From a virus, in the IMG/VR virus record IMGVR_UViG_3300020183_000345, positions 1 to 29,399 of that record: a stretch of DNA of 29,399 nucleotides. The stretch is one strand, 5' to 3'. Position 1 is the stretch's first letter. The number at the start of each line of letters is the position of its first letter. The translations under genes were made by a program, and so were the position numbers. The notes beneath the pieces are model-generated. The model was not told where the DNA came from and ran no database searches. It saw only the letters and a program-made list of their open reading frames with translations. Positions 1-7,863 of the stretch are shown piece by piece.

Positions 1-1313
1 CTGATAATCTTATAGTAAAGAACTTAGGTAAGTTACAACTAAACAATTTAACAAACTCTGTTAGTGTATCTCACTCTTGTCCATCAACTTTAGCTAATAA
101 CCATGAGTATATCTGGCCTATTAGTATGGGTGTTGCTAAAGAATCTTTAATGATTCAATCTTTCCTATCACCAAGGGTTGCTCAGTTAGTTTGGTATACT
201 CCAGTATTTTTAAATGAAATACAAACATTTACTGCTAAACAAAGCTTTACCAGTGGGGTTGATGTAACAGGAAATATAGATGGACCTAAGACATCTGTAT
301 CAACTCTAACTGTAGACAATGGTTTAGGTTCTTTGTCTTTGTTTTCTGATACATACGTTACAATTGGTAGTCAAACACAAGGTAGTTTTTTTGTAGATGG
401 TGATAACTTTGTTGTTGATGGCTCTGGTTTAGATTGGTTGTTTGGTAGTGTAGATACTACACTCACATCAACAGGTACTTTGTTTTTAAGCGGTAACATT
501 ACTTTACAGAATTCAGAAACTATTCGTAATACAACAAACGGAAGAATAGATCTAAGACCATCACCAACAGCAGCTACTGCTTATGGTTTATATGTAGACA
601 TGGTAACTACAACAGTTGGTGTAAAGCTTGGTACTATTCAATCAAGTACATCAACACTAGATAATGGTAAGATTTTATTTGGTGTTCAACCAGAAGTTCC
701 TACTTTAAAGATAAGTAGCCAAGCACTAAGTACATCCAGTGCTGGTTGTTTAGAGTATGATGGACAAGTTGTTTATGGTAATTCTGCATCTGGTCGTGGT
801 CTTATACCATGCGAACAAACATCTATAATAACATCTGATAGAACAATCTTAGCTGCTACTGGTGATCAAAATATATTTGATGTACCTCAAGATACAATAA
901 CACTTGCTGCTAATACTACATACCAAATTAGGGGATATTTATATTTAACTATGGGTACAACTTCAGCAAGACACTTAGCATTAAAGTTTATTGATAGTCC
1001 TACAGTCAATCTACCAACAATACACTTTGCTACTATTGGTACACCAAGTAATGGTGGTGCGGCAGTAAGAACTCAAGATTCTGCTTTTTATAATACTACT
1101 TTTGGTGGCAATATAACTAATGCTACATTCTCAACTAACAGCTATAATGCCTTTATTACTGGCATTATTAAAACAGCAGACTCAGTAACCATTACACCAA
1201 AGATTGCATTCAGTGCAAATCCTGGTGGTACTAATGTAGTAAAGATAGGAACCTATATAACATTTACTCCAGTAGGAACTAATGGTGTTTTATCCATTGG
1301 TCCTTGGAGCTAA
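1..1313 (+). CDS. Tail/fibre-like structural protein, 5'-truncated by window edge
   Basis: The reading frame is open from base 3 with no stop before 1313, so the first internal Met (base 126) is probably not the true start; the gene begins before the window. The visible ~437 residues are rich in Gly, Ser, Thr and Asn with alternating hydrophobic residues, as in beta-structured phage fibres. The last ~170 residues run from AGCLEYDGQVVY through RGLIPCEQ, a ...TLAANTTYQIRGYLYLT block and a segment like AFSANPGGTNVVKIGTYITF to a terminal SIGPWS. I recall this layout (AGxLEYDG, RGxxPxEQ, final xGxWS) as a recurring C-terminal domain in environmental phage structural proteins, but no function is established here. 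It lies just ahead of tiny basic genes and two further adhesin-like genes. Role in adsorption or virion decoration is inference. Confidence 0.7.
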   Translation, partial: DNLIVKNLGKLQLNNLTNSVSVSHSCPSTLANNHEYIWPISMGVAKESLMIQSFLSPRVAQLVWYTPVFLNEIQTFTAKQSFTSGVDVTGNIDGPKTSVSTLTVDNGLGSLSLFSDTYVTIGSQTQGSFFVDGDNFVVDGSGLDWLFGSVDTTLTSTGTLFLSGNITLQNSETIRNTTNGRIDLRPSPTAATAYGLYVDMVTTTVGVKLGTIQSSTSTLDNGKILFGVQPEVPTLKISSQALSTSSAGCLEYDGQVVYGNSASGRGLIPCEQTSIITSDRTILAATGDQNIFDVPQDTITLAANTTYQIRGYLYLTMGTTSARHLALKFIDSPTVNLPTIHFATIGTPSNGGAAVRTQDSAFYNTTFGGNITNATFSTNSYNAFITGIIKTADSVTITPKIAFSANPGGTNVVKIGTYITFTPVGTNGVLSIGPWS

Positions 1314-1360
1314 AAAAATTCAAATAACCAAGCAGTTAGAATCATAGAAAGGTGATTATT

Positions 1361-1501
1361 ATGCCCAAAGACGCCTGTTACAACAAAGTAATGACTAGGT
1401 ATAAAGGTAAACACAGCGCATATGCCTCAGGCGCAATGGTCAAATGCCGTAAGGTAGGTGCCAAAAACTGGGGCAATAAGACCAAGAAGGGAGGAAAGTA
1501 A
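1361..1501 (+). CDS. 46-aa basic Cys-containing phage protein
   Basis: A 46-residue protein starting MPKDACYNKV with Cys6 and Cys29 and a Lys/Gly-rich tail ending KKGGK. An AGAAAGG ribosome-binding site lies about 8 bases upstream; it sits in the loop of a weak 5-bp AATCA/TGATT hairpin (1340-1357). The next gene starts 1 base after the stop. I recall small proteins of this kind (DACYxKV..., AYASGA, KCRKVGAxNWG) in aquatic phages. Function is unknown; the charge suggests contact with DNA, RNA or an acidic protein, which is inference. Confidence 0.8.
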   Translation: MPKDACYNKVMTRYKGKHSAYASGAMVKCRKVGAKNWGNKTKKGGK

Positions 1502-1502
1502 T

Positions 1503-1616
1503 ATGCCAAAGGTAGGTAAGAAGACCTTCCCATATACCGCTAAGGGTAAGGCTGATGCTAAGGCAGCAGCTAAGAAGACAGGGAAGAAGATGATGACTAA
1601 GAAGGGTTACAAGTAA
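1503..1616 (+). CDS. 37-aa Lys/Ala-rich phage protein
   Basis: This encodes MPKVGKKTFPYTAKGKADAK followed by a Lys/Ala-rich stretch ending KKGYK, 37 residues with about 15 lysines. A good GGGAGGAAA ribosome-binding site precedes it inside the end of the previous gene, and its TAA overlaps the ATG of the next gene by one base, so translation is probably coupled. The VGKKxFPYTAKG opening recalls a small-protein type seen in cyanophage-like genomes. No catalytic feature is present and the function is unknown. Confidence 0.75.
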   Translation: MPKVGKKTFPYTAKGKADAKAAAKKTGKKMMTKKGYK

Positions 1617-1852
1617 TGGCTGACTTTTCTCAAGAAAAGAAGTACGGATTACATGGTTGGTTCAAGCGGAACAATGGTAAGGGCTGGGTAAACTGTAAGA
1701 CTGGTGGGCCGTGTGGTCGCAAGTCTGCCTCTTCAGGAGGCTCTTATCCCGCTTGCCGACCAACCAAAGCTCAGTGCACTGCTAAGGGTACTAAGGCTAA
1801 GAAGAGTTCTAAGCCAGTTAGATGGGAGAAATCTAAAAAAGGAAAGAAATAA
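1616..1852 (+). CDS. 78-aa basic Cys-motif protein (CGRKxASSGGxYPACRP type)
   Basis: A 78-residue protein with a Trp-containing N-terminal half (LHGWFKRNNGKGWVNCKTG), then GGPCGRKSASSGGSYPACRP and a Lys-rich tail with KPVRWEKSKKGKK. Cysteines fall near residues 27, 33, 47 and 54, a spacing that could bind metal or form disulfides. The CGRKxxSxGxYPACRP block is a recognisable motif of small conserved phage proteins of unknown function. The start overlaps the preceding stop (TAATG), and its own stop overlaps the next start in the same way. An overlapping frame at 1704-1913 is judged a shadow. The Cys-containing block and dense charge suggest a small folded knuckle with a disordered tail; this is inference. 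Confidence 0.85.
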   Translation: MADFSQEKKYGLHGWFKRNNGKGWVNCKTGGPCGRKSASSGGSYPACRPTKAQCTAKGTKAKKSSKPVRWEKSKKGKK

Positions 1853-1920
1853 TGGCAAAGAAAATGAAAAAGAAAAAGTCCACAAAGAAGATGTCTTGTG
1901 GTTGTGGGGGTAAGAAATAA
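1852..1920 (+). CDS. 22-aa Lys-rich CGC peptide
   Basis: A minimal gene encoding 22 residues, MAKKMKKKKSTKKMSCGCGG plus KK. It overlaps the upstream stop (TAATG) and is preceded by GGAAAGAAA as a ribosome-binding site. More than half of the residues are Lys and the only other feature is the C-G-C pair near the C-terminus, also found in the 53-aa protein at 10287. Its place in the overlapping small-gene chain supports it being real despite its size; function unknown. Confidence 0.6.
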   Translation: MAKKMKKKKSTKKMSCGCGGKK

Positions 1921-1966
1921 CACCACCCAATGGTAAGTTTTAAGAATACAGCCCTAAGGAGAACAA

Positions 1967-4900
1967 ATGCCTAATCCATTATCATATCAACAAGTACTTG
2001 CTTTAAGCAAGGGATTAAACTTTTTCTATCTCAACGAAGATGGAAGATCAACCCCAATAACATTTAATCCTATTGACAGCAAAATCTTATTGTCTGATAA
2101 TGGGATATTACTCGCTAAAAAAACATCACTAGTTCAAATCAAAACCTTTGAATTAGCTTCTGTTTTTGGTCGTCAGATCTATGGATTAGGTAATCCAATT
2201 AAAGTTAGTGGCGAGTATCCAAGTGGATATAATATTAAAAAGTGTAACGATTCTACTATTAAGAATGGTTTAAAGTTTAGTTACTTTGACTACTTTGGTG
2301 ATCCTGAATTCTTTAATAGACCAACATCAGAGCAAGGTTTTTTCTTTGATACAGAAAACGGTGAACTTGCTCCCGAAACATGGATGCAAGTAGAGCAAAA
2401 CTATATTAATAATAGCCATATAGTTAGTGTTTATGCTTTTACTGATACATCAACAAGCATACAACCATTTGTTTCTGGTGGTTCATTAAATCCAGCTTGG
2501 ACTAATTTATCAAATAATACAGCATGTGTACTTGCACTAGGCAATAGAGAATTATCTACAGTTGATGATGGCTTCTTTGTTCAGGTAGTTGGTGGTGGTG
2601 ATAATTTTATTCTTCAAAAAGCAAATGGAACAATTGATACTATAGGTGCTCGTAATGCAGAATGTGATAGTTTTGTATTTGATCCATTTAATGGTCCTGT
2701 ATTTCCTACTGGTAGATTAAATAATATTGGTGATGATTATGAAGATGTAAAACCATCTAATTATGATGCACGAATTACATCTATGGAACCATATGGATAC
2801 TGGGATGGTTCTGTTTCTGTTACTGTGGGATCTCCAGTTACACTTAATAGCAGCTCATGGGTATTTGAAGGTAATGCAGAAACAGCCCAAATCTTTAGAT
2901 TTGTTGATGCTGATATTTATACTAATGGAATTCAGCGATGTAATGATCCATTTTCAATAGATAATATATTTCCATTCTTTCCTTATTCAAAAACAACAGG
3001 GTCATCAAATAATAGTAAATTTAACGACTTAGGTGGAATGGATGGAACACTTACTATTTTAAAGAATGCTACTACTGAATATTGGGAACAAAACTTAGCT
3101 GGAACAATGGTTACATCTGGTCAGGCTGGATTTGTAAATGATAAAAGATCAGTTACAAGTACCTTTAGAGGAACACTAACAACCAAAAATTCAATTATAT
3201 CAGATATATATGGCAACCAAGGTGGCGGTTTTACTAGTTCTTTATATGAATTAGTTGACACACAAAGAAGAGCAGTTGCTTCTCCAGCTGGAACCTTTGG
3301 TGTTTTAGACGATATTGAATTTTATAGGGCACCATACTTTGATTTTATAACTGAAGAAGTAAAGGGATCTGCAAAACAAAAATTATCTTGTGGTTTCTTT
3401 TCTGCTTTCTTAATTGATGTGGGTGGAACAATTGATGCCCCACAAAATGTTTATTCTAATGTTGACAATTTAGCTTTTAGTATGGATATGACTCTTATTG
3501 TAAGAGATGTATATACTAATAGAGAACTTAGAATAGGTAATCCATATTTAGTAGATACATCTACAGCTAATACTATAGATTTAGCATTTGCTAATGGATC
3601 ATTTGCAAGTACTGTTAATTCGGCTTTAGCTGGTGAGGATATTAAAAAAGTATCTGGATACCAAAACGAGGTTGCATGGATTACTAAGGCTGGATTGGTT
3701 AAGTACGCTGGCTTCAATAGTAATATGAATAATGTGTTTACAATAGATGAAGAAGCTTTAGATGTTGCTTTAAATAAAAACACAAACCCAAGCGCAAGAA
3801 GATTTGCTTTAAAAATAAATCCAAGTGGTGAAATTACAGTAGCTGATGGTATTGTTGGTCCGTCTGCAATAGTTGATCTTGTTAACGGAACTCCAGTTGT
3901 TGGAAGCAAGGGTTCATTTGTTTCTGTAGATGCTGGTTTTGATCATGCTATTGCTCTTAGAGAGGATGGTGCTGCCTTTGCTTGGGGTTCAAACACAAAC
4001 GGTCAAACATCAACTCCAGCTGGCATATTCTTTAAATCAGTAAAAGCACACGGAAACTTTAGCTGCGGTATTGATGAGAATAATACGTTTAGATCTTGGG
4101 GATCTGTTAGTGGTTCTGTAAATAAAGCGGTTGATTACTGGGTTGGTCCTACATTTGTTGTTGTTAAATCAGTAACAACAATAGGTATATATACCGATTT
4201 CTTTACTTATACAATACTCGGAAGTGCTCCTTCGTTTGTTGTACAATTCTTTAATACATCAAAAGATTACAAAAATGTTTGTCTATCATCTACATATTTA
4301 ATTGCTGAAACAACAGATAAAGAAAACTACATTGTTACTGCTGGGTCTGGATCACCAATTAGTAATCTTCCTTCTACAACTTCTTTCCAAGATTTAGCTA
4401 TATTGCATGCCGCACAAAACTATTCTTTGGTTGTTGGACAAAACGGTATTTCTGCCCCAATAAAAGAAATATACTCTAAAGACATTAATGAAGATGGTGT
4501 TAATGAAACAAGTATTACATATACATCAATCGATCAAGCAAGTGATGTTGCATTAGTAACTTTAGATACTGATGGTTCAGTAAGATTACTTTATGTTGCT
4601 TTAGAAGCAATTGGTACAAATACTGCAGTTGGATTAGCTAGGTGTGTTTATTTTTCAAAAGAAGATTTGTTACCTTTCTTAACTGATGATACTGGCCAAA
4701 TTCCACAACTACCAGCTAATGAAGGTTTTGTTAAAGTGATTGCTGCTGGTGGATATGATAGAAGACCATGTGTTGTTTGGTTGCTACATTCTTCTGGTAG
4801 TGTTTATGGACTTGAAGTAACAACAGCAATTCAAAAAGATGTTAACGGTTGTTATTCAAAGATGGATCCACAAAGTTTTTCATTTGGTTTAAATACTGTT

Positions 4901-5911
4901 GATTTGGGTGAAACTTTACCAAAGTTATCTAGTGCTTATTCTGTTTGTTATCCTACAAATACATTTCAACCTGGTAGTACAGGTGGTTCAAGATTGTTTA
5001 TTAAGTGTGCTTTAAATAGAATTCCAAAAGATAGTAATAATGTAAGGTTCCCCGTAATAGATTTGTTTGGTTCGTATGCAACCTATGGTGGTTGTGTTTG
5101 CGCTAATACAAAATATGTAGGTAATGAATCTGCTCTAATTCCCTATCAAGAACCAGAAATTGTTATGTTCCCACCAGTTGGTTGTCTTGTTTCAAGCAGA
5201 CTTAATAACATGTTGTCTAAACTTCAACAAAGAAAAGTTACACTCAATGCCGATGGAACTGGAGTTTATATTGATAACCCAGACTTTAACAGAAACTTTT
5301 ACAACGAAGTATTTGCAATAATCGAGAGCAGTAAGGGTGATCCTGAGATTATTTATGCTCCGCCAAGAAGTGTTTCGTTTGCTCGCAGCCCATACATTTC
5401 TGCTAGCGCAGCTGACTTTACTGGATCGAATCCAGCTATATCTATTTTCAGTAATAATGGCAACTTAACTATATTAGCTACTCCTAATAGTTATGTGAAT
5501 TTTACAGCACCAGATAATCTAAGTACATTTACTAATGATTTATCAACAAAAGGATTTACAAAAACAAATGCTTTGTTTACAAATCCAGGGGTTAGTTCTA
5601 TATTTAATAGGGGTACACCAGAAACCGGTGTTCTTAGTTCTACATATTTAAAACCAGCATATGTTTCTAATCCAAGTACTTTCTTAGACGCTGTTGAATT
5701 TGATATAGATACTGGTGCTTCTGGTGGTTCTGGAACTATAGTAATTCCTGGTTTATCCTTTGATGGTGCACCAAGTGGATTCCAACAATTTTATATTGAC
5801 CAATCTTTGGTTGGTACATCGGGTGGTGATTTTAATCTAGATAGCGAAGTAAACAGTGTTGAAAAACAACTTCACTATACTGGTACTAAGATTCTTAAGA
5901 AATTAAAGTGA
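1967..5911 (+). CDS. Large structural/adhesin-like protein with RCC1-like segment
   Basis: A 1314-residue protein with a strong AAGGAG ribosome-binding site. No signal peptide or membrane segment is seen. Around residues 649-716 lie two adjacent RCC1-type beta-propeller blades: VSVDAGFDHAIALREDGAAF followed by AWGSNTNGQ, then SVKAHGNFSCGIDENNTFRS followed by W. A degenerate repeat (VKVIAAGGYDRRPCVVWLLH... GSVYGLEV) occurs near residue 920. The rest is Ser/Thr/Asn/Gly-rich and looks beta-structured. The N-terminal ~45 residues (YQQVLALSKGLNFFY...ITFNP) and Lys-rich C-terminus (ILKKLK) resemble those of the next gene, only 7 bases downstream. RCC1-like repeats are protein-interaction propellers; on a virion this could be a receptor-binding or decoration element. 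Exact role is unknown; tail fibre, appendage or head protein are all possible. Confidence 0.75.
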   Translation: MPNPLSYQQVLALSKGLNFFYLNEDGRSTPITFNPIDSKILLSDNGILLAKKTSLVQIKTFELASVFGRQIYGLGNPIKVSGEYPSGYNIKKCNDSTIKNGLKFSYFDYFGDPEFFNRPTSEQGFFFDTENGELAPETWMQVEQNYINNSHIVSVYAFTDTSTSIQPFVSGGSLNPAWTNLSNNTACVLALGNRELSTVDDGFFVQVVGGGDNFILQKANGTIDTIGARNAECDSFVFDPFNGPVFPTGRLNNIGDDYEDVKPSNYDARITSMEPYGYWDGSVSVTVGSPVTLNSSSWVFEGNAETAQIFRFVDADIYTNGIQRCNDPFSIDNIFPFFPYSKTTGSSNNSKFNDLGGMDGTLTILKNATTEYWEQNLAGTMVTSGQAGFVNDKRSVTSTFRGTLTTKNSIISDIYGNQGGGFTSSLYELVDTQRRAVASPAGTFGVLDDIEFYRAPYFDFITEEVKGSAKQKLSCGFFSAFLIDVGGTIDAPQNVYSNVDNLAFSMDMTLIVRDVYTNRELRIGNPYLVDTSTANTIDLAFANGSFASTVNSALAGEDIKKVSGYQNEVAWITKAGLVKYAGFNSNMNNVFTIDEEALDVALNKNTNPSARRFALKINPSGEITVADGIVGPSAIVDLVNGTPVVGSKGSFVSVDAGFDHAIALREDGAAFAWGSNTNGQTSTPAGIFFKSVKAHGNFSCGIDENNTFRSWGSVSGSVNKAVDYWVGPTFVVVKSVTTIGIYTDFFTYTILGSAPSFVVQFFNTSKDYKNVCLSSTYLIAETTDKENYIVTAGSGSPISNLPSTTSFQDLAILHAAQNYSLVVGQNGISAPIKEIYSKDINEDGVNETSITYTSIDQASDVALVTLDTDGSVRLLYVALEAIGTNTAVGLARCVYFSKEDLLPFLTDDTGQIPQLPANEGFVKVIAAGGYDRRPCVVWLLHSSGSVYGLEVTTAIQKDVNGCYSKMDPQSFSFGLNTVDLGETLPKLSSAYSVCYPTNTFQPGSTGGSRLFIKCALNRIPKDSNNVRFPVIDLFGSYATYGGCVCANTKYVGNESALIPYQEPEIVMFPPVGCLVSSRLNNMLSKLQQRKVTLNADGTGVYIDNPDFNRNFYNEVFAIIESSKGDPEIIYAPPRSVSFARSPYISASAADFTGSNPAISIFSNNGNLTILATPNSYVNFTAPDNLSTFTNDLSTKGFTKTNALFTNPGVSSIFNRGTPETGVLSSTYLKPAYVSNPSTFLDAVEFDIDTGASGGSGTIVIPGLSFDGAPSGFQQFYIDQSLVGTSGGDFNLDSEVNSVEKQLHYTGTKILKKLK

Positions 5912-5918
5912 GGTAAAT

Positions 5919-7250
5919 ATGGCTATTACACAACAACAACAACTAGCTTTACAACGCGGTCTTTTATACGATATAGCAGCTAATAAACTTGTGACATTTG
6001 ATCCAGTTAGTGCAAACACAAGGAATGTTGGGCAGCTACCTAGAACAGATTTACTGACAGTAACTGTACCAACAGATTCAGAAGGTTCAACTGAAGTTGT
6101 TACTTCATCTTTTCCTTTATCTTCACCAGGTGCAAGAGTAAATATTTCAGAAGGCAGTAAAACAGTATCTGGTGTTGCTACTTGGAATAGAGTTCAAGGA
6201 GCTTCTGGATCTAAATACATTTTTATTAGAGATATTCTTTCTGCTGAATCTATTCCAGCTGTTGGTGATTTTGTTGAGTCACACCCAGAAGCAACAGACA
6301 ATATGTATGAAAACTCTACTCAAATTGCTGAAATTAATCCAGCAATTACTATGAAAATTATAGATATTCAACTTCAAACAAAAACCACAGATATTTTTCA
6401 GTATGCTTTTGTTGCTATACCAGTTACACCATCTGATTTTAAATTACCAGGAGATGCTAACCAGGGTTGTATCGGACCAAAGTTTATTTTTACTATATCT
6501 GATGAAGTAGATAATACTACACTTTTATTAGATTCTTCTGGTTTTCAAGCTTTTAGAACCAAGTTTAAAGAGTTATTAGGATTTGCGGATTTTAATGATA
6601 CATCTGCTCACACACAAGTTACATTTGAAAATCTTATAGATGATGTATTTGGAGTTGGAAATGAAATAAAAGGATTTGGATCTTCAGCTCCTTCACTAAC
6701 TGTAACTAGTGGAAGAAACCAAATCAGGTGTTATTCACAAGATGGAGCACAGTGGGGAGTACCACTTGTAGTTTTTTTTGAGTTTTATAAACCACTTTCT
6801 GATTGTTTAATTTTTAGTAATGGTGCAGACGTTCCGCCTACTTTTAATAGTTTTGGTTTAAGAAACCCAAATAGTAATCCAGGTTTATGGAATACAGACA
6901 ATCCGCCAGCTAATTTTATTTTTGAAGATTTTTTAGGATTCGATACTCCAGATGCTACTGTAGAACTTGAACCAAATACAGGAGATGGTGGAGAACCGTT
7001 AAATGAAACAGTTAGTGATATTGCTTGTGATTTGCTATGCTATAAACTTAGTAAGCCTCTTATAAACTTTGAAAGCTCAGCTCCGTCTTTTTCTAAAACA
7101 AATGTAACTAATGTAGTATTTGGCTCAACCCCAGTACCAACAGAAGTTGTTTATAATGGAGATTCAATTAATAAGGATTCTTTACTAGATTTTTGGGAAG
7201 CTGGTTATCATATGGCCGGTAGAATTTTACAGAACAAACTTAAGAAATGA
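5919..7250 (+). CDS. 443-aa structural protein related at its ends to the upstream gene
   Basis: A 443-residue protein with a GTGAGG ribosome-binding site overlapping the previous stop region. Its start (QQQQLALQRGLLYDIAANKL then VTFDPVS) parallels YQQVLALSKGLNFFY and ITFNPIDS of the 1314-aa protein, and its end (AGYHMAGRILQNKLKK) parallels HYTGTKILKKLK. The middle is different, with no RCC1 blades, and is beta-rich with several aromatic/Asn-rich stretches. The likely reading is that the two proteins share virion-anchoring ends and differ in the exposed middle, but this is inference from short similarities. No enzymatic motif, signal peptide or membrane segment is visible. Function is otherwise unknown. 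Confidence 0.7.
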   Translation: MAITQQQQLALQRGLLYDIAANKLVTFDPVSANTRNVGQLPRTDLLTVTVPTDSEGSTEVVTSSFPLSSPGARVNISEGSKTVSGVATWNRVQGASGSKYIFIRDILSAESIPAVGDFVESHPEATDNMYENSTQIAEINPAITMKIIDIQLQTKTTDIFQYAFVAIPVTPSDFKLPGDANQGCIGPKFIFTISDEVDNTTLLLDSSGFQAFRTKFKELLGFADFNDTSAHTQVTFENLIDDVFGVGNEIKGFGSSAPSLTVTSGRNQIRCYSQDGAQWGVPLVVFFEFYKPLSDCLIFSNGADVPPTFNSFGLRNPNSNPGLWNTDNPPANFIFEDFLGFDTPDATVELEPNTGDGGEPLNETVSDIACDLLCYKLSKPLINFESSAPSFSKTNVTNVVFGSTPVPTEVVYNGDSINKDSLLDFWEAGYHMAGRILQNKLKK

Positions 7251-7257
7251 GGATATA

Positions 7258-7497
7258 ATGGGATTAAGAAGGAAAAAAAAGAAAGCTGCTGCTGCTGGGC
7301 CTGGTCCACAGGGAGTTGGTCTAAAGGAATCACTAGCTAAAATTAAAGTAGCAAGAACTGAAGTTCCAAAGAAATCTACAGCTACAAGAAAACAAGAAAT
7401 GGCAACTAGCCGTGATGAATCTAAGAAGAAGCGTAAAGCTAATTACGCTGCTAAGTCTGGCTCTAGTGGTAAAGTAATGGGAAGGGGGCCAATGTAA
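7258..7497 (+). CDS. 79-aa Lys/Ala-rich basic protein
   Basis: A highly basic 79-residue protein: an Arg/Lys run (LRRKKKKAAAAGPGPQG), an amphipathic middle (LKESLAKIKVARTEV) and a Lys/Arg-rich, Ser/Gly-rich tail. It probably lacks a stable fold. The ribosome-binding site GAGG overlaps the end of the upstream gene, and its TAA overlaps the next ATG (TAATGATG), indicating coupled translation. Composition suits binding to nucleic acid or to acidic proteins such as the adjacent scaffold, but nothing in the sequence proves this. No similarity to a named family is recognised. Confidence 0.7.
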   Translation: MGLRRKKKKAAAAGPGPQGVGLKESLAKIKVARTEVPKKSTATRKQEMATSRDESKKKRKANYAAKSGSSGKVMGRGPM

Positions 7498-7700
7498 TGA
7501 TGAGTGATTTCAGTCGTCGAAAACAATTAAATGGTAAAAAAAAGAAGACCGGAAAGCAAAGACCCAATATGATGTCTAACCAAGGTCCCGGGGAGGATGC
7601 TTCTACTGGTAAGTTTTCTGGAATGAGTTCTGGAATGAGTGCGGTCGGGCGAGTCGCTGGTCTTATAGCTAGATCAAGAAATAAAAAGAAAGCAGTATAA
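7497..7700 (+). CDS. 67-aa basic Met/Gly-rich protein
   Basis: A 67-residue protein starting MMSDFSRRKQLNGKKKKTGK; the first Met overlaps the previous stop and the second is an alternative start one codon later. A GGGAAGGGGG stretch upstream serves as ribosome-binding site. The basic N-terminal third is followed by Gly/Ser/Met-rich sequence (FSGMSSGMSAVGRVAGLIAR) and a Lys-rich tail. The AVGRVAGLIA stretch is mildly hydrophobic but too short and Arg-interrupted for a membrane segment. It belongs to the small basic gene group ahead of the scaffold. Function unknown. Confidence 0.65.
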   Translation: MMSDFSRRKQLNGKKKKTGKQRPNMMSNQGPGEDASTGKFSGMSSGMSAVGRVAGLIARSRNKKKAV

Positions 7701-7732
7701 GCAATGGGTGGTATGCTTAAGAATGGTTAATA

Positions 7733-7837
7733 ATGAAACCTAAAATTAATTTAGAGTATATTAAAAATCGGACTGGCCCAAAGCCAGATACTAAGAAACC
7801 TCAACAAATAAAAAAAGCTAAGACTGGTCGCAAGTGA
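7733..7837 (+). CDS. 34-aa basic protein
   Basis: A 34-residue frame, MKPKINLEYIKNRTGPKPDT followed by KKPQQIKKAKTGRK, ending 26 bases before the scaffold start. The upstream ribosome-binding sequence (AAGAATGG) is weak. Support is mainly its Lys-rich composition, like the neighbouring small genes, and that it fills the otherwise empty space before the scaffold. A tiny frame at 7704-7730 (MGGMLKNG) lies just ahead and could act as a leader or be chance. Function unknown. Confidence 0.5.
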   Translation: MKPKINLEYIKNRTGPKPDTKKPQQIKKAKTGRK

Positions 7838-7863
7838 TCAACAATCTTAGCAAGGAGAGATAA

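Noticed and set aside
126-1313. Met at 126 as the start of the first gene
   Set aside because: The frame is open to the window edge and no ribosome-binding site precedes 126, so the gene is treated as truncated on its 5' side.
1340-1357. AATCA/TGATT hairpin around the ribosome-binding site of the 46-aa gene
   Set aside because: Only 5 weak base pairs with an 8-base loop; likely chance in AT-rich DNA.
1704-1913. 69-codon + frame overlapping the 78-aa Cys-motif gene
   Set aside because: It is a frame-shifted shadow of a gene with a recognisable CGRK...YPACRP motif and overlaps the following CGC peptide gene.
3451-3909. 152-codon minus-strand frame inside the RCC1-like gene
   Set aside because: No ribosome-binding site or family features; it lies wholly within a well-supported + strand gene.
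7704-7730. 8-codon frame MGGMLKNG before the 34-aa gene
   Set aside because: Too short to separate from chance and no clear ribosome-binding site; mentioned only as a possible leader.
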